From contig NZ_SJPT01000001.1 in assembly GCF_007860095.1 (NCBI RefSeq), positions 696,212 to 760,211 of the forward strand: a DNA stretch of 64,000 nucleotides, given 5' to 3'. The notes beneath the pieces are model-generated. The model was not told the origin of the DNA and made no database searches. It worked only from the letters and a program-made list of their open reading frames with translations. Shown here piece by piece: positions 55,433-64,000 of the stretch; the first letter of the stretch is position 1, and every line of letters starts with the position of its first letter. This stretch comes from Novipirellula galeiformis (lineage in GTDB: Bacteria; Planctomycetota; Planctomycetia; Pirellulales; Pirellulaceae). A program made the translations under genes and the position numbers.

Positions 55433-56196
55433 GTAATGACCCTCAAATACCAGGAATAAGTAAGGAAAAGAAGTGTTTAAAAAGCAAAAGGAGACGCTGA
55501 TGATTGCGGCTCCGCAGCGTGATGAGAAAAGTGCCTTTGGCTAAACATCACCGCGGTCAATATGGCATTGGCGAGTGTCGCCCAAAGTCGCAGTGATGGA
55601 TGCGTCCCCCTCGGAAGAGGGCGTTTTGGAATTTAGCCAATTGGATGTCAAATGTCTAGGAAATTATTGTTTTTTTTTTGCTTTTGGTGACATCGTTGAG
55701 ACTGGAGTAACGTTCTGTTTTCAGAATCGAATGTTGGGGGCAGACAGCCTGTCAGAGGCTGCCTGGGGCGGCTGACTGCATTGAGGTACACCAAGCGATC
55801 TGCGGCGAGAAACCGCCAAATTCTTATCGGGTTCCTAAGGCCACCCCCTCGCTCCAAGCCTTTGAACGGGGCTTCGGTGTCCCTTAAAACGACTTGTGTT
55901 GCTGATGGGGAACGAGTCGAGGCTGCACTCCGATAGTGAACCAGACGAGGTCAGCTGGAGTGGCTTGAGGTCGCTCCATTGCTGACTTGCGCGCAGCGGC
56001 ATTGTGCGGTAGCGAGGTGAAAGGGGGGCGGCGTGGGCATCGTTTGCGTGTGACGATGCCGCTGCCTACTCGCCGTGAAGCTTTGCGACGACAATCTTGG
56101 GCGCTCACAGGGCGAGAATCCGTTTCGAGATCCAGCCCTGGCCACTGACGCCAACCACGGAAAGTCAAGTTTCCGTGGCATTCTTCTACTGCGACG
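55433..56196. other. Intergenic region upstream of DUF1559 copy B
   Basis: About 760 bp. Parts near 55800-55960 show weak similarity to 53900-54010, which suggests the duplicated unit was about 2 kb and included upstream sequence. No gene was seen. Confidence 0.45.
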
Positions 56197-56649
56197 CTAG
56201 GCGCTTGAGCCTTGAGTGGGGTTGGCTTTGGGAGGGGTGCGAGGTGCAACGGGGCCTCCGGATTTCAGATCGAAATTGACCTCGTTGAGACCTGATTTAA
56301 GCTCCGCTTTCAATTCGGTATCAGCGTTGTAGCGGGCTGGTAGCGTTTCGACAGGGGCAGCCTCTGATTCAGCAGAGGCTGCGGAGGTGATGCGTACGGT
56401 ATGGCTGCCGACTTCCGCACCCAAACGATCGAATGTGTACGAAAGTTCATACTTGCCGTCCTGGTCGGTTTGCCCCGTGGATGCACGGCCCTCAGCCGGA
56501 GTGAAGGTGACGAGTGCATTAGGAAGGGGAGCCCCGTCGAGCGTTACCTTTCCCGTGACGTTCGCAAAATCAGAACATCCACCACACCACAAGACGCTAC
56601 AAGTCACCAAGATCGCAAGCCAAGAGCGGGAGGGTTGATAGGGAGCCAT
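56197..56649 (-). CDS. Small lipoprotein with carboxypeptidase-regulatory-like domain
   Basis: 150 aa. Lipobox near residues 21-25 (LWCGGC). The mature part starts FANVTGKVTLDGAPLPNALV followed by FTPAEGRASTGQTDQDGKYEL, the standard carboxypeptidase-regulatory-like/transthyretin sandwich of planctomycete small lipoproteins. The tail is Pro/Lys-rich. GAGGA precedes the ATG by nine bases. It heads the direction of the two DUF1559 genes but the gap of 760 bp makes a single transcript uncertain. Confidence 0.82.
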   Translation of the reverse strand: MAPYQPSRSWLAILVTCSVLWCGGCSDFANVTGKVTLDGAPLPNALVTFTPAEGRASTGQTDQDGKYELSYTFDRLGAEVGSHTVRITSAASAESEAAPVETLPARYNADTELKAELKSGLNEVNFDLKSGGPVAPRTPPKANPTQGSSA

Positions 56650-57111
56650 GCGGGAATCCTCGAGAACTGAAGAGTGAATAGAATGTCGTTCCTCCGTCGC
56701 AACGGATAAGCGTAGCGCGTCGATCGGTATTTGTCAAGAACGACAGCCCCCTGAGCTGCGGGGCGTTCCCCGTCATTCGTGGTGTTTTTTCGCGTGATAT
56801 TGAGGTGAATGAATGTGATCTCCGGTGCGGTGGCTTGTGTCTCTTGGGTGGGGTTGCGTTGCGCCGGAGGTGCGATGCATCCATTTGTTTCGTGTTCCTG
56901 TGGGACGTGGCTTTCGGTTGTGTCAGTCGTTGACGTTTCCAGCAAGTGGCTCGTTCGCCGGACGCTTGCTGATTCACTCGTTTCAGTTTCAAGGCAAGCT
57001 CTGTGTACGTTACTTGTAACTTCGCGTGATCACGCGTGTATCCCGACGAGTCATGAAGGTGTGAATACAGAGTGGCGCCGCTGCGGAACTCGATTTCGTT
57101 GCCAGTGAATT

Positions 57112-57175
57112 AGGACGTCGTTGAATCAAGAAGTCGTTGACCTAGGACGTCGTTGACCTAGGAAGTCGTTAAGCA
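57112..57175. repeat. Diverged 15-17 bp tandem repeat, four copies
   Basis: Units of the type AGGACGTCGTTGACCT, 15-17 bp long, at 57112, 57129, 57144 and 57160, with unit length and sequence varying slightly. Confidence 0.8.
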
Positions 57176-57362
57176 CAAACGTCACTATTGAAATCCAATG
57201 ACGCGTCCGATCGTCATCCCGATCGAGGGTTGTATGGAAACGCAGCAAGGCGGGGAGACGTGACGAGGGGGGGCTTTTCAGGGCACGCACGTTACGTCTT
57301 TCCACCTCCACGACTTGGCGTCACGTTTGCCAAGCCGATTACGATCGGTTCCAGCACAGGGT

Positions 57363-57396
57363 CGGCCTAAGCATGGGGGCGGCCTAAGCACGGGCT
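57363..57396. repeat. 17-bp tandem duplication
   Basis: CGGCCTAAGCATGGGGG and a second unit starting CGGCCTAAGCACGGG directly after it. Confidence 0.75.
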
Positions 57397-57555
57397 CGAC
57401 TCAAAAGGAGTCATCGGGACGGGGATCATCGGGAGCAACGGTGTCAGGCTATGGTGCATTTGTCCGAGCCACAGGGGGTGACGTCGCATTCGTGAACGCT
57501 CCGTAGCGTTAACCGCGCTGATTGACCGCGTGCGGGTAGGGGAAGTAGGTCGGTG

Positions 57556-57593
57556 GGCTGCGGCGAGTTTGGCTGCGGCGAGTTTGGTTGCGG
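57556..57593. repeat. 15-bp tandem repeat, two and a half copies
   Basis: GGCTGCGGCGAGTTT at 57556-57570 and 57571-57585, with a partial third unit GGTTGCGG. Confidence 0.85.
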
Positions 57594-57885
57594 ACAAGGC
57601 GTGAATCGTCCGCCGGCGAAAGTCGCAAGGAGTCCCCGAATGCGTGCCGGAGCAGGATTAGGCCATGCGGCAAAGCAGCGGTTTCGTGGCGTCCCCCCCA
57701 TTCGTCTTGCTTTTGCTTGAACCAAAAGTGCGTATTGTGACGCTCTGGAAATGCCTAATTCAGAGGGGATGCGGGTTTTGAGTGGGGAATTTCTATTGTC
57801 AAGTCGATGACCGAATGACGCTGGATTGCTAGGCTAACTTGAAGCCGGATTCGCCGTGGCACAAGGAATAATGGAGCCCCCCAAT

Positions 57886-60800
57886 ATGAACGCCCCGATC
57901 ATCACCGATTTGAGTCAAGCCGCTTCGCCCCAACCGAAGCCCTTTGTGCACCTGCATTGCCACAGCCACTACAGTCTGTTGGACGGTGCTGGCGATATTG
58001 GTCGGCTCGTCGATCGCTGTGTCAGCCACGGCATGAACTCGATGGCGCTCACCGATCACGGCAACTTGCATGGTGCGCTGGAGTTCTATCGCAAGGCCAA
58101 GGGCGCCGGAATCAATCCGATTATCGGGTACGAAGCCTATATCGCGCCGGGTAGCCGGTTCGATAAGGGAGGCGCTAGCAGTAGCAAGGACGCCAGTTAT
58201 CACTTGACGCTTTTGGCAAAAAATCGCGTCGGTTTTGGGAACCTCGTCAAACTGGCCTCCGCCGCCTCGCTCGAAGGATTCTATTTCAAGCCGCGAATTG
58301 ACAAAGAGATTCTGGAAAAATATAGCGAGGGGCTGATTTGTTTGTCGGGCTGTGTCAGCAGTGAATTCAGCCGCGCCGTGATGAAGGGAGTCGACACCGC
58401 CGAGCATGAAAAAGAGGCTCGTGATATCGCCGGTTGGTTCCACAAAGTGTTCGATGATCGTTATTTCATCGAAATCATGAACAACGATGTGCAAATCCAA
58501 AAAATGCAATTGGAAGGCGCCGTTGATATCGCTAAACGCATGGGGTTGCCGTTGGTCGCGACCAGCGATTGTCACTACGTCGATCAAGAGGACTCCGAAG
58601 CCCAAGACATCATGCTGTGTATCAACACGGGGCGTTTTCGGACCGACACGTCGCGGTTCAAGATGGAGAACGACCAGTTCTTCTTGCGCAGCCCCGACCA
58701 GATGTACGAAAAGTTCCCAGGGCTCGAGGATGCCGTCGCGCGCAGTCAAGAGATCGCCGATACGGTTGATATCGAAATCGAGTTTGGCAAGCACTTCTTC
58801 CCCAATTTCGAATGTCCCGACGACAAGGCGCCGATTGATTATTTGCGGGAACTTTGCGTGCAAGGATTGCTCGATCGTTACGAGGGCGATCCCGAGCGAA
58901 TCATTGATGGCGAGTTGTCCGAAGAAGTGATCGCGCGTTTGGATCGCGAACTTGGGGTGATCAAGAAACTCGGGTTCCCAACGTACTTTTTGATCGTGTG
59001 GGATTTCGTTAACTACGCTCGTGATCAAGGGATTGCCGCGACCGCTCGTGGTAGCGGTGTCGGGGCGATCGTTTGTTACGCACTTTACATGTCGCACGTC
59101 TGTCCACTGCGGTACGATTTGCTGTTTGAACGGTTCTTGGATGAAAGTCGTACCGAGCCGCCTGATATCGATATCGACTTTGAAAAAGAGCGTCGCACCG
59201 AGGTCATCGATTATGTGAAGCGGCGTTATGGCAGCGAAATGGTTTGCCAAATTGGGACGTTCGGTACGCTGGCCGCTCGGGCGGCGATCAAAGACACCGG
59301 GCGGGCGCTGGGGATGCCGCTGGGACGAGTCAACCAGATCACCGAAATGGTGCCCGATGAGCTGAAGATCACGATCAAGAAGTCACTCGAAAAGAGTGCC
59401 GACTTGAAAATGACCTACGACGGCGATCCCGAAGTTCGCGAAATGTTGGACCTGGCGATGAAAATCGAAGGTTTGGCGCGGAACATCGGAACGCATGCGG
59501 CCGCCGTCGTGATCGCCGACAAACCGCTGCCAGAGTACGTACCTCTGACGCGGGTGCCGGGCAAGCAAGATGTGATCACCCAGTGGTCGATGAACGACGT
59601 CGAAGCGTCGGGGCTGCTGAAGATGGACTTCCTCGGTCTTCGCAACCTGACGATCATGAGCCGGACGGTCAAATTGATCGAACAAACGACCGGCAAGGTC
59701 GTCGATCCGCTCAAATTCCCACTCGACGACAAAGCATCGTACGCGTTGCTTCAGCGGGGCGAGACCAAGGGTGTGTTCCAGCTCGAGTCGGGCGGGATTC
59801 GCGATTTGTTGACCCGCATGAAGCCCGACCAGTTCAGCGACATCATCGCGACCGCCGCTCTGTATCGACCGGGACCGCTTGAGGGCGGGATGGTTGACGA
59901 TTACGTGAATATCAAACACGGTCGTCAAGAGCCCGAATACAAGCACCCCGTGCTCAAAGAAATTCTTGAAGAGACCAATTCGATCATGGTCTACCAAGAA
60001 CAGGTGATGCGGATTCTAAACCGGCTGGGGAATGTGCCTCTCTCCAATGCCTATACTTGTATTAAGGCGATCAGTAAGAAGAAAGAGGCGCTGATCAACC
60101 AGAACCACGATATTTTTATTGTCGGAAGTGTTGAAAATGGGCTGTCTGAAAAAGATGCCGAAGACATTTGGAATCTGATCGTTAAGTTTGCGGGTTACGG
60201 TTTCAATAAATCGCACAGTACCGCCTACGCGTTGATCGCGTTTCAAACCGCCTACCTAAAGGCCCATTATCCGGTCGAGTTCATGGCAGCGTTGCTGTCG
60301 AGTGATATCTCAGGACGCAACTTTAAGCGTAAAGATGCGTTGATCGAGCACATCGAAGATTGTGAACGGATGAACATTGAGGTCGTTAACCCCGATGTGA
60401 ATCAAAGCGATTCGGACTTCTCCGTTGCCGATGGTAAAATCTTCTTTGCACTTTCAGCCATCAAGGGCTGTGGAGGTGCAACGGCGATCTCGGTTGCCGA
60501 AGAACGTAAAAAGAATGGTCCTTACAAAGATATCTATGACTTCTGTGAACGTATCGACCAATCGGCTTGTAACAAGTCGGCGATCGAAACGTTGATCAAA
60601 GCTGGTGCGATGGATTGTTTTGGTGCCAAGCGAAGCCAGTTGGTTGCGGTGATCGAACGAGCGTTGCAGTCCGGAGCCGCAATTCAAGCAGACAAAAAGA
60701 GCGGGCAAGCCAGTTTGTTTGGTGCGTTTGACGACGAAGAGGAAGAGGAGGAAGCGAAGGCGTCGGCGCCATTGCCCGAGATGGACGAGTGGCCCGAACG

Positions 60801-61464
60801 AGAGAAGTTGATCGCCGAAAAAGAAGTCCTCGGGTACTATCTCGATAGCCATCCGTTGGCGGAGTTCGAGCCCAAGCTAGCCACCTTCCGAACTCACACA
60901 ACCGATAAGCTTGGCGATATCAAAGATCGCGGCGAGGTGACGCTCGGCGGCATGATCAGTTCGATCAAAATCGCGCATACCAAAAATCCCAAGCCGGGGG
61001 CGCCGTCAAAGTACGCGAACTTTGACCTCGAAGACATGCAAGGTGCAATCCGTTGTATTGTGTGGCCCAAAGGGTTCGCTGATATCGGGCATCATGTCGT
61101 CCCCGATGCCGTTGTGTTAGCCAAAGGCAAAGTGGATCGCCGCGGTGGCGGTGACGAAGCCAACTTGATCGTCGATGAGTTGATTCCGTTGGATGGACTC
61201 GGCCAACGGTATACCCACGGCATGCGTCTGCGACTTGACGAGGCGACGCATACCCCCGAGACGATGACGCGGCTGCGTGAGATTCTGCGAGGCTATCCGG
61301 GCAAGCAAGAAATGATGTTCAGCTTGGAACTCAACGAAGGCGAGGTCGTGCATCTGAAGAGCGAAAAGTACCGCGTCGAAATCACCGATGAGCTACGCAA
61401 TCGCGTCGATGACTTGCTCGGCGCTGGGCACTACAAATTGATGATGACCAAGCCATCACGGTAG
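57886..61464 (+). CDS. dnaE: DNA polymerase III alpha subunit
   Basis: Replicative polymerase, 1192 aa from the ATG at 57886, which has GGAG nine bases upstream; a GTG at 57856 and an ATG at 57871 are in frame but badly spaced. The PHP domain begins VHLHCHSHYSLLDGAGD near residue 20. The palm carries the catalytic acidic residues in PPDIDIDFEKERR near 426. Fingers and the tandem HhH motif follow, with an acidic linker (FDDEEEEEEAKA), then an OB fold near 1018 (VTLGGMISSIKIA). The order is of the DnaE1 type. It stands alone and ends at a hairpin. Confidence 0.97.
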   Translation: MNAPIITDLSQAASPQPKPFVHLHCHSHYSLLDGAGDIGRLVDRCVSHGMNSMALTDHGNLHGALEFYRKAKGAGINPIIGYEAYIAPGSRFDKGGASSSKDASYHLTLLAKNRVGFGNLVKLASAASLEGFYFKPRIDKEILEKYSEGLICLSGCVSSEFSRAVMKGVDTAEHEKEARDIAGWFHKVFDDRYFIEIMNNDVQIQKMQLEGAVDIAKRMGLPLVATSDCHYVDQEDSEAQDIMLCINTGRFRTDTSRFKMENDQFFLRSPDQMYEKFPGLEDAVARSQEIADTVDIEIEFGKHFFPNFECPDDKAPIDYLRELCVQGLLDRYEGDPERIIDGELSEEVIARLDRELGVIKKLGFPTYFLIVWDFVNYARDQGIAATARGSGVGAIVCYALYMSHVCPLRYDLLFERFLDESRTEPPDIDIDFEKERRTEVIDYVKRRYGSEMVCQIGTFGTLAARAAIKDTGRALGMPLGRVNQITEMVPDELKITIKKSLEKSADLKMTYDGDPEVREMLDLAMKIEGLARNIGTHAAAVVIADKPLPEYVPLTRVPGKQDVITQWSMNDVEASGLLKMDFLGLRNLTIMSRTVKLIEQTTGKVVDPLKFPLDDKASYALLQRGETKGVFQLESGGIRDLLTRMKPDQFSDIIATAALYRPGPLEGGMVDDYVNIKHGRQEPEYKHPVLKEILEETNSIMVYQEQVMRILNRLGNVPLSNAYTCIKAISKKKEALINQNHDIFIVGSVENGLSEKDAEDIWNLIVKFAGYGFNKSHSTAYALIAFQTAYLKAHYPVEFMAALLSSDISGRNFKRKDALIEHIEDCERMNIEVVNPDVNQSDSDFSVADGKIFFALSAIKGCGGATAISVAEERKKNGPYKDIYDFCERIDQSACNKSAIETLIKAGAMDCFGAKRSQLVAVIERALQSGAAIQADKKSGQASLFGAFDDEEEEEEAKASAPLPEMDEWPEREKLIAEKEVLGYYLDSHPLAEFEPKLATFRTHTTDKLGDIKDRGEVTLGGMISSIKIAHTKNPKPGAPSKYANFDLEDMQGAIRCIVWPKGFADIGHHVVPDAVVLAKGKVDRRGGGDEANLIVDELIPLDGLGQRYTHGMRLRLDEATHTPETMTRLREILRGYPGKQEMMFSLELNEGEVVHLKSEKYRVEITDELRNRVDDLLGAGHYKLMMTKPSR

Positions 61465-61472
61465 ATCAACGT

Positions 61473-61500
61473 CGCGGGTTCGCGCGGCGAACCCGCGTTT
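61473..61500 (+). terminator. Terminator hairpin after dnaE
   Basis: Perfect 10-bp stem CGCGGGTTCG/CGAACCCGCG with a 5-nt loop, followed by only three T. It lies 9 bp after the stop and between convergent genes. Confidence 0.65.
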
Positions 61501-61556
61501 GGATCGCGGCGCGTGATCGGTGTCGCGTTTTGATCGCGGAGCGATCACCGACAATG

Positions 61557-62939
61557 CTACAAATACTCTTGCTTCTTGACTAAGCCAGGCATCGGGATGC
61601 TGTAGCGGCCTTCGGTGTTCGCTTTCAGTGGCGATTCGGAATCCAGCGTCAAGTCGGCGATGTTTGGTGCGAACTCATGATCGTGGCTCATGAATTTCTC
61701 AAGCGTGATCTCTTGCCCGGTGTGAGCCGCCATGCGTCCCATCGACGTGACCGCGCTGGCCATCACGCCTCGCTCCACTTCGTTGTAAGGCGTGTCGTTG
61801 CGAATCGCCGCGATCAAATCCGCCCATTCCAATTGGTACGGGTTCTCTTCGCGTTCGGGCCAATCCCACAACAGTTTGCCTTTGTCCATGTTGTGCCCTG
61901 CATAAATTCGGCTCTTCGCAGGCGTGTGCGCCGCCGAAGAAACCACCGCCAATCCCTTGCTGCCATGGGCGTACGTGGCAAATTCCTGTTTGCAACCGGC
62001 AATCGTTCGTCCGTCAACCAACAATTTGGTCCCGTCGGCGAAGGTGTATTCCATTCCGTACGAATCAAAGTTTTGGTCGATCATGTCGCCACGGTAATGA
62101 CGGCCGCCGACCGCATGGACGCGGACCGGCCATTCGTTTTTCATCCAACAGGCTTCGTCGATGTTGTGAATCAAGAAGTCGCTGACCGCACCACCGCTAA
62201 GCCATAGGAAGCCATGGAAATTCTTGATTTGGTACTGCAGCTCACTTAGATCGGTGGTGTTGGGCGGCACGGCCGCCGATGCGGTGGGCCCCGCCATCCG
62301 GTAAGCACGCAGCAGGGAAACGTCGCCAATTTCACCGTTCTGAATGCGATCGAACAACTCTTGGCGAACTTTGCAGTGACGGCACATCAATCCGACGCCG
62401 ACCTTCAAGTTCTTGTCTAACGCTTTCTTGTTGATCTCTAGCATGCGTGCGGAGGTCGGTGCATCGATCGTGACCGGTTTCTCCATGAACACGTGAACCC
62501 CCTTCTCGATGGCGTAGCCGTAATGCACCCAGCGGAATGCAGGCGGGGTTGCGAAAATGGCGATGTCACCGGGACGCAGACAATCGATCGCCTTCTTGTA
62601 ACCATCAAAACCAATGAATTGGCGTTCTTCGGGAACATCGACTTTGCTACCGACGTCCTTGTGCTTGGACAGCGCGGTGTGAGTGCTCTTGAGATTGGTT
62701 TCAAAGACGTCCGCCAATGCGACTAATTGGATCGGGCCATTGTCGACCGACAACGCGTTGAGCGCCGCCCCGGTACCACGGCCTCCACAGCCAACCAAGG
62801 CAACGCGGATCGTATTGTCCTCGGCCGCGTGCACGTGCTGAGCCGACGCGGCAACCAGGGTCGTGGCTGCAGCGACTTGGCTACTGCTTTTCAGAAATTC
62901 GCGACGTGACGAACCGCGGGACTCGTTTTCCAATTTCAT
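61557..62939 (-). CDS. Secreted Gfo/Idh/MocA-family oxidoreductase
   Basis: 460 aa with a twin-arginine leader (SSRREFLKSSSQVAAATTLV). The nucleotide-binding site is IRVALVGCGGRGTGAALNAL near residue 45. The conserved EKPVTIDA motif is intact, unlike in the other copy (49073-50920). GGAVSDFLIHNIDEACW and AVGGRHYRGDMID mark the second domain. Substrate unknown; a sugar or sugar derivative is likely. It lies 48 bp downstream of a formylglycine-generating-enzyme-like gene on the same strand, and is convergent with dnaE. Confidence 0.92.
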   Translation of the reverse strand: MKLENESRGSSRREFLKSSSQVAAATTLVAASAQHVHAAEDNTIRVALVGCGGRGTGAALNALSVDNGPIQLVALADVFETNLKSTHTALSKHKDVGSKVDVPEERQFIGFDGYKKAIDCLRPGDIAIFATPPAFRWVHYGYAIEKGVHVFMEKPVTIDAPTSARMLEINKKALDKNLKVGVGLMCRHCKVRQELFDRIQNGEIGDVSLLRAYRMAGPTASAAVPPNTTDLSELQYQIKNFHGFLWLSGGAVSDFLIHNIDEACWMKNEWPVRVHAVGGRHYRGDMIDQNFDSYGMEYTFADGTKLLVDGRTIAGCKQEFATYAHGSKGLAVVSSAAHTPAKSRIYAGHNMDKGKLLWDWPEREENPYQLEWADLIAAIRNDTPYNEVERGVMASAVTSMGRMAAHTGQEITLEKFMSHDHEFAPNIADLTLDSESPLKANTEGRYSIPMPGLVKKQEYL

Positions 62940-62987
62940 ATCAGCGTTCCGGGGGGAGGAGAGAGGTAAACGGAGACTTAGTGTTGA

Positions 62988-64000
62988 CTATTCTACGGGA
63001 TCTTTTTGCTCGGGCGCTGTGTTGTCCCACTTGTTGGTCTTTTCTTCGGCCGAAGGCTCGACCAGCGGACGGACCACGCGAAAACCGACGCCCTGGGCGT
63101 CGGTCAGATACCAGATGCTTTGAGGAAGTTGAGGGTCTTGCTCTTTCCACTCTTCGCTGGATCCTTCGCGAACGCCGCAGCGAAGCATGTCGGGGTCATC
63201 GTCCCAACCGCCACCGCGTACGACGCGTGGATACAGTGTGCTGGGGATCGCCAACGGATTTTTGATTTTGGGGTTCTGCGAATAGAAGTCGGCAACGTAT
63301 TGATCGAGCACCCATTCGGCAACGTTGCCGTGCATGTCGTACAGTCCCCATGGATTGGGTTTCTTTTGACCGACTTCGTGATACGCGTCATCGCTGTTGT
63401 CAAAATACCACGCGTAGTCATCAAGTTGTTCGGGATCATCGCCGAACGAGTAGGCGGTTTGAGTTCCCGCACGAGCGGCGTACTCCCATTCCGCCTCGGT
63501 GGGCAAGCGATAGTAACGGCCTGTTTTTGCCGATAACCATTTGCAAAACGTGCGTGCCGCGTGTTGCGTCATGCTGATCGCGGGATAGCGTTCCTTGCCC
63601 ATCCCAAAACTCATGTCGGTGTAAGGTTCGGTCGGTTTGGAAACGCCATCGACAAGTGCGTCGCGTGGGGAGGCGGGGATCGACAACATCTGACGACGTC
63701 GTTGATCCATCTGCTCGCTCCAGACATCGTATTGGTCCCACGTGATTTCGTACTTGCCCATCCAAAAGGGATCGACTGTGACTTCATGCTGCGGCCCTTC
63801 GTCCTCGTTGCGATCCGCTTCGCTCTCGGGCGTCCCCATCGTAAACGTGCCCCCTTTGATCGGAACCATTTCGATCGCTAATTCAGTATGCTCGATCGGT
63901 TCGGCGTACCGTTTCATCTCCGCGGGGGCCTTCGCGACAGCGTCCGGAACCTCCAACACAGCGTCGTTTGCAGTGCTGGGGTGATGGGAAAACGCGATCG
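62988..64000 (-). CDS. Formylglycine-generating-enzyme (SUMF1)-like protein, 5' partial
   Basis: The frame runs open to the right edge (reading IAFSHHPSTANDAV before the GTG at 63959), so the start is beyond the window. The C-lectin-like fold of the family is clear: IKGGTFTMGTPESE, HEVTVDPFWMGKYEITW, YRLPTEAEWEYAARAG, GLYDMHGNVAEWVLD and VVRGGGWDDDP, ending GFRVVRP. True enzymes activate sulfatases with a Cys pair; here only one Cys is near the site (MLRCGVREG), so catalysis is uncertain. Planctomycetes have many sulfatases, but none lies in this window. Confidence 0.9.
   Translation of the reverse strand, partial: IAFSHHPSTANDAVLEVPDAVAKAPAEMKRYAEPIEHTELAIEMVPIKGGTFTMGTPESEADRNEDEGPQHEVTVDPFWMGKYEITWDQYDVWSEQMDQRRRQMLSIPASPRDALVDGVSKPTEPYTDMSFGMGKERYPAISMTQHAARTFCKWLSAKTGRYYRLPTEAEWEYAARAGTQTAYSFGDDPEQLDDYAWYFDNSDDAYHEVGQKKPNPWGLYDMHGNVAEWVLDQYVADFYSQNPKIKNPLAIPSTLYPRVVRGGGWDDDPDMLRCGVREGSSEEWKEQDPQLPQSIWYLTDAQGVGFRVVRPLVEPSAEEKTNKWDNTAPEQKDPVE

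Larger units (their letters stand above)
56650..57885. other. Long intergenic region upstream of dnaE
   Basis: About 1.2 kb with no gene I can support. It holds three groups of 15-17 bp tandem repeats (57112-57175, 57363-57396, 57556-57593). At about 57614-57636 a CGAAAGTC-containing stretch could be a decayed REP-like element. The dnaE promoter should lie in the last part but no clear boxes were found. Confidence 0.55.

Noticed and set aside
57444-57725. 93-codon minus-strand ORF upstream of dnaE
   Set aside because: Composition is driven by the tandem repeat it contains (QPNSPQPNSPQP) and it has no start context.
57829-59250. Long minus-strand ORF of 473 codons opposite dnaE
   Set aside because: It lies wholly antisense to the conserved PHP and polymerase region of dnaE and has no recognisable motif.

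Overview
The window looks like a chromosome segment of a marine planctomycete of the Pirellulaceae, close to Rhodopirellula. Three traits point there: three complete DUF1559 pseudopilin-like proteins on the minus strand and one on the plus strand, each with a GFTL(V/I)[11 protein letters not shown]-terminus; two secreted Gfo/Idh/MocA oxidoreductases with twin-arginine leaders; and DUF1080, sialidase and FG-GAP proteins, a Ser/Thr kinase with a large non-kinase C-terminal region and an XylR-type AraC regulator. The taxonomic placement is inferred from gene content alone. No tRNA, rRNA, CRISPR array or intact mobile element was seen.

Layout. 1-6.7 kb: the atp operon on the plus strand (atpE-F-H-A, a DUF4870 membrane protein, atpG-D-C), with atpE cut by the left edge. 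6.7-6.84 kb: a cluster of three palindromic REP-like elements between convergent operons. 6.8-17.1 kb: a flagellar basal body and export operon on the minus strand, transcribed HATPase-like, flgB, flgC, fliE, fliF, fliG, fliH, fliI, fliJ, a MotE-like protein, fliK. 17.6-24 kb: a small membrane protein, a SASA-type esterase, a FlgN-like chaperone candidate, a large TPR membrane protein, and a CPXCG zinc-ribbon/comB pair. 24.1-34.5 kb, plus strand: an extended RecQ, ftsH, rsgA, a Ser/Thr kinase and a small secreted c-type cytochrome. 34.6-43.2 kb: DUF1080, DUF1559 and HEAT-repeat proteins, a cysH/rrf2 pair with a likely Rrf2 operator, a P-ring-like lipoprotein with HEAT repeats, a MazG-like protein and an FG-GAP protein. 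43.5-48.5 kb: a MaoC-like protein and an XylR-type regulator divergent from a DUF1559/lipoprotein/sialidase operon. 48.6-49 kb: remains of a RAYT transposase. 49-56.7 kb, minus strand: Gfo/Idh plus DoxX, then a duplicated DUF1559 segment and a lipoprotein. 57.9-64 kb: dnaE on plus, then a second Gfo/Idh and a formylglycine-generating-enzyme-like protein (cut by the right edge) on minus.

The observations most worth following: (1) five GTAG-footed 21-nt palindromes, two groups arranged like BIMEs, with compensatory arm changes, in the same window as a RAYT pseudogene; (2) at least thirteen short tandem duplications of unrelated sequence whose unit is always 15-19 bp, three of them present in one copy and absent in the other copy of a duplicated DUF1559 segment; (3) a membrane protein gene inside the ATP synthase operon; (4) a predicted lipoprotein joining a FlgI-like region to HEAT repeats; (5) a degenerate HATPase-like protein heading the flagellar rod operon.
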